A stretch of 64,000 nucleotides of DNA. It comes from Gnetum montanum (Eukaryota; Streptophyta; Gnetopsida; Gnetales; Gnetaceae). The stretch lies in the NCBI GenBank assembly GCA_015680685.1, contig MNCI01030009.1:111763-175762 (forward strand). Reading direction: 5' to 3'. Positions 36,682-48,079 of this stretch are shown here, one piece after another. Numbering within the stretch: the first letter of the stretch is position 1; each line of letters begins with the position of its first letter. A program made the translations under genes and the position numbers. The notes below the pieces were generated by a model. That model had not been told where the DNA came from and made no database searches. It worked only from the letters and a program-made list of their open reading frames with translations.

Positions 36682-36836
36682 NNNNNNNNNNNNNNNNNNN
36701 NNNNNNNNNNNNNNNNNNNNNNNNNNNNNNNNNNNNNNNNNNNNNNNNNNNNNNNNNNNNNNNNNNNNNNNNNNNNNNNNNNNNNNNNNNNNNNNNNNNN
36801 NNNNNNNNNNNNNNNNNNNNNNNNNNNNNNNNNNNN
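36682..36836. other. Assembly gap (155 N)
   Basis: A run of N. By comparison with 21776-21960 it should contain the primer-binding site and the inner end of the element C-D 5' LTR. Confidence 0.95.
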
Positions 36837-37505
36837 CTATTCCTAATAATGATAAAGAAATTACTTATTTGATCTAATTAATAATGGAAAGTAAAGTCTA
36901 AACTAGCCTATGGGTGATGAGTGTCTATTCCAAACTTGCCATACACATCTTGAACCCACATATCCACTATTGGGATTACCAAGTGCTATACTACTAGGCA
37001 AACCAAGTAATAACATTACTGGGATTACTAAGCGAATACATGTTTACACTCAAAACTGGTGGTGCTCATTCCACCAATTCATTAATGTGCATGGCAATGT
37101 AAATATTAACTAAGTACATGGAATATAAATTTCATTAAAAGTAAATTTAATCTAAGTCAAAGTGCTATACTGAATAAGAATCAATCTTGATCTTATTGTC
37201 TTTTATGGAATGTATCTAGGTACATTGCCACTTGAATAAGAAACCATACAACTAACTCAGATCCATATTGTAGGCAATCACTAACTATTCTCTAAGACTA
37301 TAGGATAAAACTACAAGAGTTTGACTACTTTGTTGATAAAACTTATTCCCAAACCATGTGCCCAAGCACTATATTTATAGGCTAGTACATATCCCATGAT
37401 ATTGAATATCCAACATTGCACCTTGGCCCCCAATATTGGATATCCAATATCAGGGCTCTGATATCGAATATCCGATATGGGAGCTAGGAAAAATATGGTT
37501 CATCA
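36837..37505 (-). repeat. Element C-D 5' LTR (inner end in the gap)
   Basis: It matches 31093-31734. It ends GGTTCATCA and is followed by the acccc TSD. A minus-strand TATA box lies at about 37368-37382. The best cluster of GATATC/GGATATCC palindromes in this family is at 37394-37482. Confidence 0.8.
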
Positions 37506-37531
37506 ACCCCCTTCTAAGTTCTTGATCCATG

Positions 37532-38479
37532 GTTGTGATTTTACTATCATGATCACTTTTTTAATCATTTGTTAACATAAATTAAGATTTCATTACACAA
37601 ATTTATTTCATGTATATGCTTAACAACTTTATTAACAAAATTATTCAAAAGAAATCTTAAAACAAAAAGAAAATAATCCAAAGAACATAAAATATTACTG
37701 AAAAAATTAAGAATATTAATAAATGAAAAATATACTAAGAAATAGAAAATATCAAATAAATGAAAAAATTGTTAGAAGCTCCAAAATGATAAAAAAGCTA
37801 CAAAATCAAAAAGTATAAGATATTATGCTTATAAGTTCCAATTAAAATAAGTATCTCTTCCATGACTAAGTTTCATAAAGAATATGTAGAAAATAGATTG
37901 AGTAGTGGCTATGATGGATGATGAAGATGAGGTCATGTCTTCTTTAGTTATCTTGAATGTCTTTAGTTGTTGAATGTTGACTAAGATCATTATTTATGAA
38001 GTATTTGGATGATACATTTTTAAGGAACTAAATTTAGAAGTGGCATGAACAATGTATGGTTATTCTTAAAGTGTTTAAAATTTGTTCATCATGGCATTTG
38101 ATTGGATCCATTGTAAAGGATATTATCCCCTAGTTTAATGTTTATATGTCTAATCATGATATCATATCTTTATGTGATGAACATGTTATGGACCTCATTG
38201 TGCATGATTACTAGAATGTTGTTATTGTTTATTATGTTAACATTCATTAAACAATGTTTTTGACATAAAATAAGGACAAGGTCTAAGTCATACATAGTTA
38301 TTAATATATAATGTTATTTTTTAATAGGCAATTTAGATAACTTTTCATGCACTAACTCAAATGACAAATACCCTATAGGGAATTTTCATGTAGAGTAATA
38401 GGCCCATAGAGCATCATTTATTCTTGTGATTTAATATCTTCTATACTTAATAATTTTTCATGTTATAATTCATATGAAT
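37532..38479 (-). other. Element E spacer downstream of integrase
   Basis: It resumes the element E sequence interrupted at 25009 and is AT-rich with A-rich runs. It loosely resembles 33600-33880 of element C-D. No gene is seen. Confidence 0.45.
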
Positions 38480-39250
38480 TCCATAGTTGTGATCTTTGCT
38501 TAATCATTTTCTTGGGTATGATAGAATGTTGCAAGTTGATACTTAACTTCTAATTGTTGCATTAGTTTCTTGAAGGCAACACTCGTAAAATGGGTGTCAT
38601 TATTAGAAATGAGTGCCCTAAGAATATCAAAGCTATTTATCATATGATACTTGAAGAATTTTGTGGCTATAGTCATAGTGCATTCTATTACTACATTAGC
38701 TTCTATCTACTTGATGTAATAATTAACAAGAATAATGATGTAAGAATTTTCTTTGAACAAGGATGTGATGGGATCCATAAAATTAATATACTATATAGAA
38801 AATAATTTAAATGATTGAATACAATATTAGGGTCCTTTAAATTATGTAATTATCTTAACATCATGTTGCCATTGCTCACAAGATTGCATAAAGTGATAAG
38901 GATCTCTAAAGAGAGTGGGCTAGAAGTATCAACCATAAGGATTTTTATGGTTGTATCTATTCCTACATATTGATCCCCTTAAGATATTTCATGTACATAT
39001 TGAAGAAATATTTATTGATTTTCTTTAGGTACATATTAAAAAATGGTCCATAAATATAGATTTTGTAGAGGTTATCCTCTATCTTAATGAAGCATTTTAC
39101 CTAATGCAAGAACTATTTCTTCCTGTGTCTACCCCATTCAAAAGGAATCTTCTATTTGGTAAGATAAATGAATAATTAGTGAACCATATTAATTTTAAAA
39201 TCACTATAGCTTTTATGAGTATCAAATCATTTGAAAATTGATCTAATAGG
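38480..39250 (-). pseudogene. Element E integrase (minus strand), broken
   Basis: Minus-strand translation at 38790-38480 reads INFMDPITSLFKENSYIIIL then VNYYIK.IEANVV. It continues ILRALISNNDTHFTSVAFKK then LMQQLEVKYQLATFYHTQEN. This is the catalytic core of a Ty3/Gypsy integrase in the right order, followed by the conserved Y-H-x-Q-x-N block. The second catalytic Asp region reads SNNDTHF in place of the usual SDNGTHF. An HHCC-like zone lies upstream but is too decayed to place. Integrase inserts the cDNA; this copy is dead. Confidence 0.75.
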
Positions 39251-39419
39251 ACCTTTTCTTCAACCTCTTTTTCCTATTACAATCAAAACTAATGATTAGC
39301 AAATACATTCTTGATGTCTTTCTTAAGTCATTGTAAAATAAAATTCTTGTAGGATGATTAGCCATCATATGATATTAGGGTTAATCATGAGTTTTTTCAT
39401 CAAGAACTATAAAGTAATA

Positions 39420-39600
39420 TGCTCTATGTGAATACAAAAAAAAATTCAAGAACATAATGTTTAAAATTTTTAGTGCATACACCACTATCATAAGTTCCTT
39501 TTTTATGATAGTGAAGTTTAGTTGTGATCTAGAAATGATTCTACTTATGTAGTAGATATAGTATTGCTATTTTTGATGATCTAACTATGTATGTAAGACT
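39420..39600 (-). pseudogene. Element E RNase H, C-terminal half
   Basis: The minus-strand reading QYYIYYISRIISRSQLNFTI then IKKELMIVVYALK matches element G's YYIHYASKRIVGTQLNYTII then EKEFMVEVYVLKNF. The N-terminal half (DVSNYVIKI) is about 1.5 kb away at 41120-41160, so RNase H is split by an insert. Confidence 0.75.
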
Positions 39601-41122
39601 TTCAAGATAGTTTTTAAAAGGTTGGAAATGGAATAAGGTCCATTTGAGCTTATTGTGGTAGAAAGTTTAGCTTCTTTAGAGTCAATTTGAACCACAACAA
39701 GTCAATCATAAATTTTTGAGAAGTTGTGGTCTACAATACCATGAATCATGAGCTTTGATTATGGGTTCTAATTGTTGATCATAGATCATGATTAAATCAT
39801 GGTGTTATACCATAACCATTCAATGGATCCTCATCTAATAGAAATGTAAATATAATGAATTTTATGTATATTATGAACTAGCCAAGAGTCATAGATAGGT
39901 CATGGTAAATATTCTAGCATTTATGGTACTTCTTTGTAATTCATATTTGTTCCATGAGTAGACCATGAACTATAGGACTATTAAAAACATAGAGCATGAG
40001 TAAATCATGAGACATGGTTGCTCATCATGGGTCTTGGTGAGGTTGTGATTAGTTGGAAGAAACCTTATATTTATCATAGGTCATGGTGAAGTCATGATCA
40101 TGTAGGAAATAGGAAACAACACAAAAAAAAAAAAAAAAAACGTTTGAACATAATATGATTAAATATGAGGCTTAAAGCTTATTAACAAAGACTAAAAAAA
40201 TATTCTATAGTATTCAAAAATGGTAGGAAAACCTTGAATTAGAAGATAAACATGACTTCAGTCTTGAATTTAACTTAAATATGCAAAATGTACAAAGCCA
40301 CCATAAACATGCATGAAATATTAAAATCACACTAAAATTATTTCAAATTATTTTAGAAGCATGATATAAATATGTAAAAACATTTTCACAAGCTAAACAA
40401 GTTTGAAAGAAGTACATGCAAAGAGATTTATATGTTTTGACATTATATTAACATGAATCTTCAAATGGAGAGTGAAACCCTTGAATTAGAGTATAAAACC
40501 TCTTCTAAATTCTTAAATTATTTTATATTAACATGAGAAAACATGAATTTAACTTCATAAACTTAAGTGAACTTGAAATTGAAAAATGCAAGCACGAAAC
40601 ATATGAGATGTACAAATTGTGAGAAATTATGAAAAAAAGCTTGCAAGAACTTGGGAGAAGAATTAATAAAATGGAATTTACTCAAATTAAGAGAGCCATG
40701 CTATGAGAATGTAAGAAAAGAGAAAGTAGAGAGATAGGAGAGCTTCCCCAAGCACATAAATCTTGTATAAGAATACTCAAAAATTGAAGGAAAGAAGAGC
40801 TTCTATTCACTTGAATTTAAAATGCAATGTAAGTTACAATGCAAGGGTTCACCCTTATTTATATTTTTTTGTAGAGTATTTTCCCTCTTGTAGCATAAGT
40901 CATACATAAATGCTTTTGGCCCTTTCTTATTATTTTTCACAATTTACTCAATCATTAACATTATAAGATCATTTTTCTTCAAATAAAAATACTTATGCCT
41001 CTTGATATATCAAAATAAATATACCAACATTAGAATAAAGACTATGAATACTTTCTACTCTGCTAAACATCAAAGAAAATATAAATGGAGTTAGAAGGCA
41101 CAAATTCACAATTTTTATAACA
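39600..41122 (-). mobile_element. Insert K in element E RNase H, probable solo LTR
   Basis: About 1.5 kb separates the two halves of RNase H. On the minus strand it could start TGTTATAAAAATTG (from 41122), and it has a TATA-like box TATAAATAAGGG at 40863-40852, as in an LTR promoter. An 18-A run lies at 40123-40140. The flanks carry inverted ctaactatgt / acatagttag rather than a clear direct TSD, so the boundaries and class are uncertain. Confidence 0.4.
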
Positions 41123-42647
41123 TAGTTAGATACATCAATTATGATGTGGGATAGCTTAGACTGATTAGTGGCTCATAGAATGCCTGTTTGTGCAAGATTT
41201 TGTTTGAATAGATTAAATGAATGTTTACAATTACTAATATATCACTAGCTTTATAATTTAGAAGAAATGTTCAATGAATATTTTGTAATACCTAGGGTAG
41301 CCAAGAAATGATCTAGCATCTTTAATTATATGCATCTTTAGGTTATGCCTTGACTGATCCTTATCTTTTCTAGATTCACCTATATTTCTCTCTCTAAAAA
41401 TTTATGCCCAATAATAATACCTTCTTGGAGTATTTATTGGCTCTTATACGAATTTATATTAAGATTAATTTCTATATATCTTTTTAATACTTACACAAGA
41501 TGTTCCAAGCTTGCTTAAAATCTAAATCATAGGTTGAGAAGTCAACCATAAAGACCTCCAAACCATTGCCAATTTATTTTTGGAAGGTGCTAAGAGCAAG
41601 TTAATGAAATGTTTTGGGAGCATTCCAAAGACCAAATGACATTTTTTTATATGCAAAAACCCCCCATGGACTTGTAAAATTTGTTTTGACCTAGTATTTA
41701 AAGTCATCTAAATATGATTATACCCACTATATTCATCTAGTAAATTATAGTATTTATTCCCTACAAGAGTATCCAAGATACTGTTAACAAATGATAGTGG
41801 AAAATGATCCTTAAAAGTGACCATGTTCAAAAACCTAAAGTCTCTTAAACTAATTAGTTTCTATGGAAGTCATTATTTTATTTTATATTAGATGTTCTGG
41901 CAACTCTCCTTTTATATAACATCATTTTTTATTTTCTAGTTTTCTAGAATTTTAGTTTTGTCTTTGGTATTATTGACAATGCTATAATCTTTTAGAATTT
42001 TGAATGTGGCCTAGCTACCATAGAATCAAATTTTTGTTTTTGTTTTCCTTAAATAACCTAAAGTTACTAAGATCCTTCGTTTACAACCCTTTTATAAAAT
42101 AATGAAACGTGGACTTACCTATTTACTATCAACAATGTAATAGATGGATTGTACCATGATTATCTTTTCAAGCTCTTATTGACAACTTGTTTTAGCTTGG
42201 AATTCAATGTTTATTAAGGTCTAAGGCATGAATTTATGGATATATTAGAATAGATGTAGAGCTAGTATATGCATGGATTAATACTTATGACTTTATCATA
42301 TGACAATAAAAAAGTTGTTAGGTATCTATTGACAACTTATAGCAAACTATGCTTTTATTTCTTAGTAAGTTTAACATTAACAATTACTAGTTTATCATTA
42401 TTCAAGAACACATATTTAAGAGAATCTAGTAATGTATTTTTCTTAATGGGCTTTGGTTCTATCTTATATGGGATTTCTAGCTCTCCCTAATTAATATCTT
42501 CTTCTTGTTGATGTCCTACTTGGGAAAGTCACCTTATCAATTGTTCCATCCCATTCAATTTATTCCTATAGGAATTTCTAATATTTTCAAATTATTGTAT
42601 ACATATATCTAACTTTTACTTTTCTTTAGTTATTAGCCATTGGGTGC
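41123..42647 (-). pseudogene. Element E reverse transcriptase and start of RNase H, broken
   Basis: Read on the minus strand from 42490 down, LEIPYKIEPKPIKKNTLLDS then LKYVFLNNDKLVIVNVKLTK is the RT N-terminal zone. It aligns with G's PIELKTLPARMKYAFLKNGK. At 41707-41522 VHGGFLHIKKCHLVFGMLPK matches the RT palm segment (G/TFxYxxMPFGLxNAP). VWRSLWLT near 41540 covers the decayed catalytic YxDD zone. RNase H begins near 41160. Stops are numerous. F is inserted just upstream at 42648, in the protease-RT linker. Confidence 0.7.
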
Positions 42648-43221
42648 TCTAATGTTCCCATTCCCAATTGGTGCTATTGCATAACGAAGGTAGAGCCTTT
42701 TCATAACAAGTATTATCATTATCATAACAAGACCTGAAAGAGGAGTTGTAATTAAGACCTAAAAGGACATTATGTAATAATGAACATGTCGCTTGAGGTG
42801 ACCTTTGGGGGTTTGACCTAAGGTATTTATACCTAGACATAGAGGTCATATTAGCATGAAGTTGCGAAGTCGGTAAAGGCAAATAATGGGTGCTAGGTGA
42901 AGCAATGTAGGAAGAGAACTAACCATCCCTTTTGGCTAGTCATAGGTCTAACCATGGTGATAGTGCGAGATTTTCCTCTAAGGGATAGATGTTGAAGGAA
43001 GAAAATCCCAATAAACACTCTTAGAGCATGATCTAGATATACTATTCTGCATCAATGAAGCATTCTTATCTTTTTCCTTCTATATTTTCCTTGTTATTTT
43101 ATTTACGCATAATATCAAATGTTATAGATATTTTATGTTTGGTATATTATCTTATTATGCATAATGTATAATATAACATATATTTGATGTTTTCCATGAC
43201 ATTCAGGAATAGAATGTCACA
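42648..43221 (+). repeat. Element F 5' LTR
   Basis: It starts TCTAATGTTCCC, against TGTAATGTCCCC in the 3' copy. It shares caagtattatcattatcata, gaggtgacctttgggggttt and the AT-rich end with 62149-62721. Confidence 0.85.
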
Positions 43222-43843
43222 TTTGATATTGAAACAAATCATGATCCAGGAGCTAATTAGAACCATTGGTAGAGTACAACTTGATGATTAACCATGGAGC
43301 CAAGATCTAGGAAGAACCATGGACCATAACCAAATGTTTCATATGTCCAAGATGATCCATACATCTACAAAAGAACCATGAAGTGTATCATGATCAACAT
43401 GAACCTCACCAACCAAGATTCATTCAAGGATATCAATAGAGATTTGACTATGTCTCACCAAGGTACATCAATTACAAGAAACATTAAAAAAAATTGATCC
43501 AAGTAACTCTTACCCATCTTATATTATTGTTAGAATGTAATGGATTTATGTCATCATTAAGTTTCTTCTAGAAAGTTAATAACCATGACATGAGTTGATT
43601 TGGTCTCATTCAAAAATTAGTATCTTAAATACCTTACCCCTTATAAACTGGGTAATACTCAAATTACCTAGGATCTATGTGTTGGTAAATTTAAGGGATT
43701 CAACCTAGTCATAAGATTTTCTCATCCCTACTCAACCAATAAGGTTCATTACTATGAGATTCATATAAAAACTAGTACTTGAGGGATAATGTTGTGATGT
43801 CTTGCTTATCCTTAATTCTTGGGACATAGTCTTGATGAAAGAG
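43222..43843 (+). other. Element F interior, 5' part
   Basis: It begins with a degenerate primer site (TGATATTGAAAC; four transitions from TGGTATCGGAGC). Gag-like short phrases follow (QELIRTIGRVQLD-type) with stops. It is interrupted at 43843 by element G. Confidence 0.45.
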
Positions 43844-44690
43844 TGATGAATCATGCATCATTGGACCACATTGATGAGATGCGTTGACATGACCCTATTG
43901 ACATGATCCCGTCGACATTGGGTCTCCTACATTGATGGATACCCATTAACATGGCACCCTGTCATCACTTATAAATGTACACCTACCCATTGCATTTATG
44001 GCAATTCTTCCATTAGTTGTAGTGAAGCTCTTGTAGTTTTTTTCTTTGGAATTATAATATTTTTTGAGTGCCTGCAGTAGGAGTTAAAGGAGTGTAGATA
44101 TCTTTATTCGAGCATTGAGGTACCTTAGCACCCTAGTGTGAACGACAATAAAATGAGCTATTTTATCAAACCTTACAACAAATGGAATAGATTAATGTTT
44201 CCCTTATGCATTTATTATTCATGTAGTTAAATTTAATGAATTTTAATTAAGTAATTAATATTGATTAAATAATGAACATATGTATGACCACTTTGAGCGT
44301 ACGTTACGCTTGGTAATCCCAGTAGCACCTAATACTTGGTAGCCCAGTAGTATTGCAACATGTTCATGATGTGTATGGAAAGTGGGAATGGATGCTTATG
44401 GTATGATTAATTAAGTTTTAGCTAGTTATTATATTAATTAAATATCATATTTACTTTATTTCCAACACTTAGGAAAATCTAGTGAAAAAGAAAAAATGAT
44501 AAAATTCATGTGTCTCAGTGACACTTAACCATACCTTTGCATGAAACTGGGAAGACAATGATCATGTACTTGATATTCACTTCCTAGACCCAATGTACTT
44601 GGAGAGTTAAAGTCTATGAAATTTGATCAGATTTCTTAGTAAATGTAGTGATTCATATGGTTGGGCATAGGAACTGCTCGCTGCTCATCA
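43844..44690 (+). repeat. Element G 5' LTR
   Basis: It is 847 bp, TGATGAATC..GCTCATCA, with 6-bp terminal inverted ends (TGATGA/TCATCA). A TATA box (CTTATAAATG) lies at about 43970. The U5 half (ttggtaatcccagtagcacc) is homologous to the LTRs of E, A-B and C-D, while the U3 half differs and has repeated TTGACATGA-like units at 43887-43925. Confidence 0.85.
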
Positions 44691-44691
44691 T

Positions 44692-44708
44692 TGACACCAT
44701 TGTTGGGG
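44692..44708 (+). promoter_or_regulatory. Primer-binding site of element G (Asp tRNA type)
   Basis: TGACACCATTGTTGGGG, one base after the LTR, against TGGCGCCGTTGCCGGGG. All five differences are C-to-T or G-to-A. Confidence 0.8.
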
Positions 44709-44841
44709 ACTTTAGTTAGCTATGTGTGCTATCTAGGACTTAGTATAATTATTTAAAGATGTCGTAACAAACCTTAAAGTTGCAATCATTAAGAATAATA
44801 ATAATAGTAATGAGTACACTATTTTTCTTATCAAAGCTAAA

Positions 44842-46800
44842 ATGGCTTCTTCTCATAGGGCTAATTATTCACCATTGTTTGAGCATGCATCCAATCAACA
44901 AAGGAATGGGGGGTCAAATCAACTAGTGCCCTAGTGATGCAGAGTGGTATATACTCATCCCAATGAGCATGTGCTATATTTCACCTTCATCCTACATTAA
45001 GATGAACAATTATAGTGGAGGGTCATGGAGGGCAACATCATGTGGCTGCTTGATTGATCAATTTATGCAATGTTACTCTAAACTTTTATGAGGTTGGGCA
45101 TGCAGGGGCTCAATGATGAATATGTTATCCAGGGCCATGACTATTAGGACTACTATCCCATTAAGGCACAATGCAAAAGAGATTGACAATAGGAGAGATT
45201 TCACAAAGCATTGAAGGGGAAATGTTCAATAACCCCTTGTTCCTACTAGGTCAAAAAGAAGGAGAGGATCCCTATTCTAAGGGTTCTCAATTTACTTACT
45301 CTCTTTTCCTTGGCTTTGATGAGGAGGGCCTAAACCAAAATTTATAGTCTACTATAAATAATCCTAGTTTGGGCTACAATGGATTCCATGATCATGGGGA
45401 CTTCAAAGCTTGGAGTCAAGGTAGGAACGTGGATAGACATGATGATTGTGGCTATGACTAAAGAAGAGGTGGTAGATGGCACTATATTAGCATTGGATCT
45501 TCTCCATCTTCTTCACCTTTGACATCCTCTTCTTCCTCTAGCTCTAATCAAAGCTGCAAAGGATGTGACCATGATGGAGGTGATTGACAAGATATAGATG
45601 ATCATAGGGTCCACTGGACTAGTAGAGACCAAGGGAATGGGCAATCAAGGAAAACCAACTACCATGAAGTAAGGGACAACATAGGGTATCATGGGCATCA
45701 TGACCATCATAGAGGCTATGAACATGATGAGCCTTTGCTTGCAACAAGGAATAGGTTAAACATTATAGAGGTTATGAGAATTCCAACAAGGCATGTGAAC
45801 AATATCCCCAAGTTTGAGGGAAGACACAACTTAGATCCACAAAATCATCTTCAAGCCTTTCACAATGCCTATGCCTTGTAGAACATTGAAAATGTATGAA
45901 AAAAGTTAAAGCTATTCCGAAGAATGCTCATTAAAAAAGATAAAATTTGGTACTAGTCCTTAGAATTAGAGTCAATTAGACATTGGAGTACAATGCTTGA
46001 GCTCTTCAATGACAAGTATTAGATATAGTCCTAAGTGTCCAATCTAAGAAACCAAATCCAAGGTTGGAAACACGGAACACAAGAACCTTTGGATGCAACC
46101 ATGGGAAGGTACTATTCTACCTTGCATAGATATCCTAGCCATGGTTATTCTCAAAGGGAGTAGCTCCTTCATATCATACATGGGCTCCAAATAGAAATAA
46201 GGAGAACTCTTGGGGTCTATGCCCAAGAGAGACTTTTAGAACTTAGAGTCCATTAGATCAAAAGGCTAATAGAGCAGGTTGTGAAAGAAGGAGAGTTGAA
46301 AAAAAGAAAAAGTGTGGAATAATATAACTAGAATGCTTCCAATGGCAAAGGTGAGGTTCAGTTCTATGACAATGAGGAGGAGGCACTGCTTGATGTAGTG
46401 GTGTAGAAAAAGACCTTGCCGATTTGAAAGTCTATTTCTAAAATTTTGGCTTAAGTAGAAAAAATGTGGGATTCATTGAATGAAAAGTTCCAAATACTCT
46501 AAAAATAGTAGAGGAATCCGAGGAGTAAAGTGGCAATCATGATTGCATGAAAAGGAAGGAAGCTGAACATGGCAACCAAAGGGGTAAGGGCAAGGTTGCT
46601 GCTATACAGGAGGTTGTGGACTCCAAATCAAATGATGGTCGTGGATGTGATATCTACCACTATAAACATACTAAGGAATGTTTTCCCATTATGTCACACT
46701 TGCAAGAGTCTAGGGTGTATGCTCTAAATCCTAGATTAGCAAGAAGACAAGCACCTAGAAGGTTTCCTTATCCTCGAGGCAACCCTAGGTAGTTCCATCA
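44842..46800 (+). pseudogene. Element G gag, broken
   Basis: The ATG at 44842 opens MASSHRANYSPLFEHASNQQ, parallel to C-D gag. The matrix/capsid zone at 45780-46260 reads VNNIPKFEGRHNLDPQNHLQ then AFHNAYAL. VSNLRNQIQGWKHGTQEPLD then RYYSTLHRYPSHGYSQRE follow, the plant Ty3/Gypsy Gag block. At 46547-46792 there is a basic segment ending CFPIMSHLQESRVYALNPRL, where a zinc-binding module sits in intact relatives (D-I-Y-H-Y-K-H-T-K-E-C here, ligands partly lost). Stops split the frame many times. It is non-functional as it stands. Confidence 0.8.
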
Positions 46801-47335
46801 ACAATAAGCCTACTATTCAAGTGGAGCTCCACCACAACTTTATGAGAAATACAATCAGTGGCATCACCCATAGTCATGGGGGATGTCACCACTAAGGTAA
46901 TAGTACCCTTACCGATAGCTTAATTTATATGGGTACTATGTTCAACAACCTATTTCTCCATGTGACTCTTCTAGTCATGCTTCATTCTAACATCAATACT
47001 ACCCTTCTAAATACTACAAAGTCCAATCTACAAGAGGGGAATCCCCATTTCCTCATTATTCTCCTCATCCTTCTACACATGTTCCTCTATCCTTAACTCA
47101 ATTACCTCCTACTCCATCAATGTAGGACAAAATTCTAGTCCAGCCACAACAAAGTAACACCACCAAGGTTATTAACTTACAATTGAATCCTCAACCAAAT
47201 GGTTTAAAAAATAAACCCCAAAAGAGATCCTTCTTTTGAATCAATAGTTCTACAAAGGCCTTATAGATACATGTGGCTAATAGCTTTACTTCTTCCTCAT
47301 TCTCTACATAATATTTCAAGTTCCCTTCAAACTAA

Positions 47336-47854
47336 ATGCCTCCAAAGATCCACACTAACATATTAACCCATGCAGTCTCTAATTGGATTAAGGTAGGGTA
47401 CCTTCCGAGGAAAAGAACAAATCCTGGGAGTCCCCTAATCTATTTGCAAATTATTAGGAATGATCCATACAAGGCTCTTCTAGACTTAGGTTCTATTGTG
47501 AATTTGATTTCTCATGAGATGTACAAAGCCTAGAACTTGCCTCCTCTTAAGAAGAGGAACACTCATTTTGAGTTGGTAGATCAGTCCATCATCATTTCTT
47601 TGGGACTAATGGAGGATATTGTGACCACTATTTATGGGTGGTCTTATCCTATCGATTTCCTAGTGATTCAAGTTGAAAAATGGAAGGGAAAATTTCCAAT
47701 CATCATGGGAAGGGCTTGGCTAAGCACTATTGATACATGGCTAGGCATTAGAGACCTTTCCTTGGAAATTTCCAAGGAAAATGATTTTGGAAAGATAGAG
47801 AGGAAGCTAGTTCCATGCATCATGTACAATGACACAGGGTCTAACTATGTATAG
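47336..47854 (+). pseudogene. Element G retropepsin-like protease, nearly open
   Basis: Two open stretches, 47336-47533 and 47537-47854, are in the same frame and separated by a single TAG at 47534. The active-site region reads YKALLDLGSIVNLISHEMYK. DLGS in place of DTG/DSG is common in Athila and Tat proteases. FPIIMGRAWLSTIDTWLGIR is the second conserved block (ILGR-type). This is the best-preserved coding part of the element. In intact relatives it cleaves the Gag-Pol polyprotein. The homologue in element E lies at 62880-63330 on the minus strand. Confidence 0.8.
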
Positions 47855-48079
47855 AAGTTATGGTCTGTAAAAAGTACATTTATCATAGCACATTGACAAT
47901 ATGCAGATGTGACAAAAATTCAAAGGTGTTTGTACATAGCAGCTACAAAGCAGGAGGGCTCCTAGTGGCTGACAACTAATCCTTAAAGTAGCTCAACAAT
48001 ATGCATGGAACCAACTAAGAGCTTTATGAGTGCCTATGTTGAAGGCATGGATGAACTAGAGCAAGTTCATTGCCAACTC

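Larger units (their letters stand above)
30881..37505 (-). mobile_element. Element C-D: gag-only non-autonomous Athila-like element
   Basis: It is minus strand. The 3' LTR is 30881-31734 and the 5' LTR ends at 37505, its start lying in an N gap. The perfect 5-bp TSD acccc is at 30876-30880 and 37506-37510, inside the 3' LTR of element J. The interior has gag (36628 to about 34400), then non-coding sequence matching the post-pol flank of elements E and G. No protease, RT, integrase or extra ORF is present. The layout is that of a TR-GAG-type element, which would need pol supplied in trans, possibly by G/E-like relatives. Confidence 0.8.
25010..37531 (+). mobile_element. Element J: pol-less Ty1/Copia element, split by C-D
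   Basis: The 5' LTR is 25010-26114. The 3' LTR is 29800-30880 plus 37511-37531. A Met-type primer site lies at 26117-26128 and a polypurine tract at 29786-29798. The 5-bp TSD gttgt occurs at 25005-25009 and again at 37532-37536. Without the nested element J is about 5.9 kb. The interior carries a Gag relic with two zinc knuckles, but I see no protease, integrase or RT. The Gag layout (a zinc knuckle, a Lys/Glu-rich helical stretch, then another knuckle) resembles Sirevirus-type copia. J sits inside element E. Confidence 0.8.

Noticed and set aside
40123-40140. Poly(A) run as the tail of a LINE or SINE
   Set aside because: No LINE coding text or Pol III boxes lie upstream and no TSD flanks the run; it may simply be an A-rich tract.
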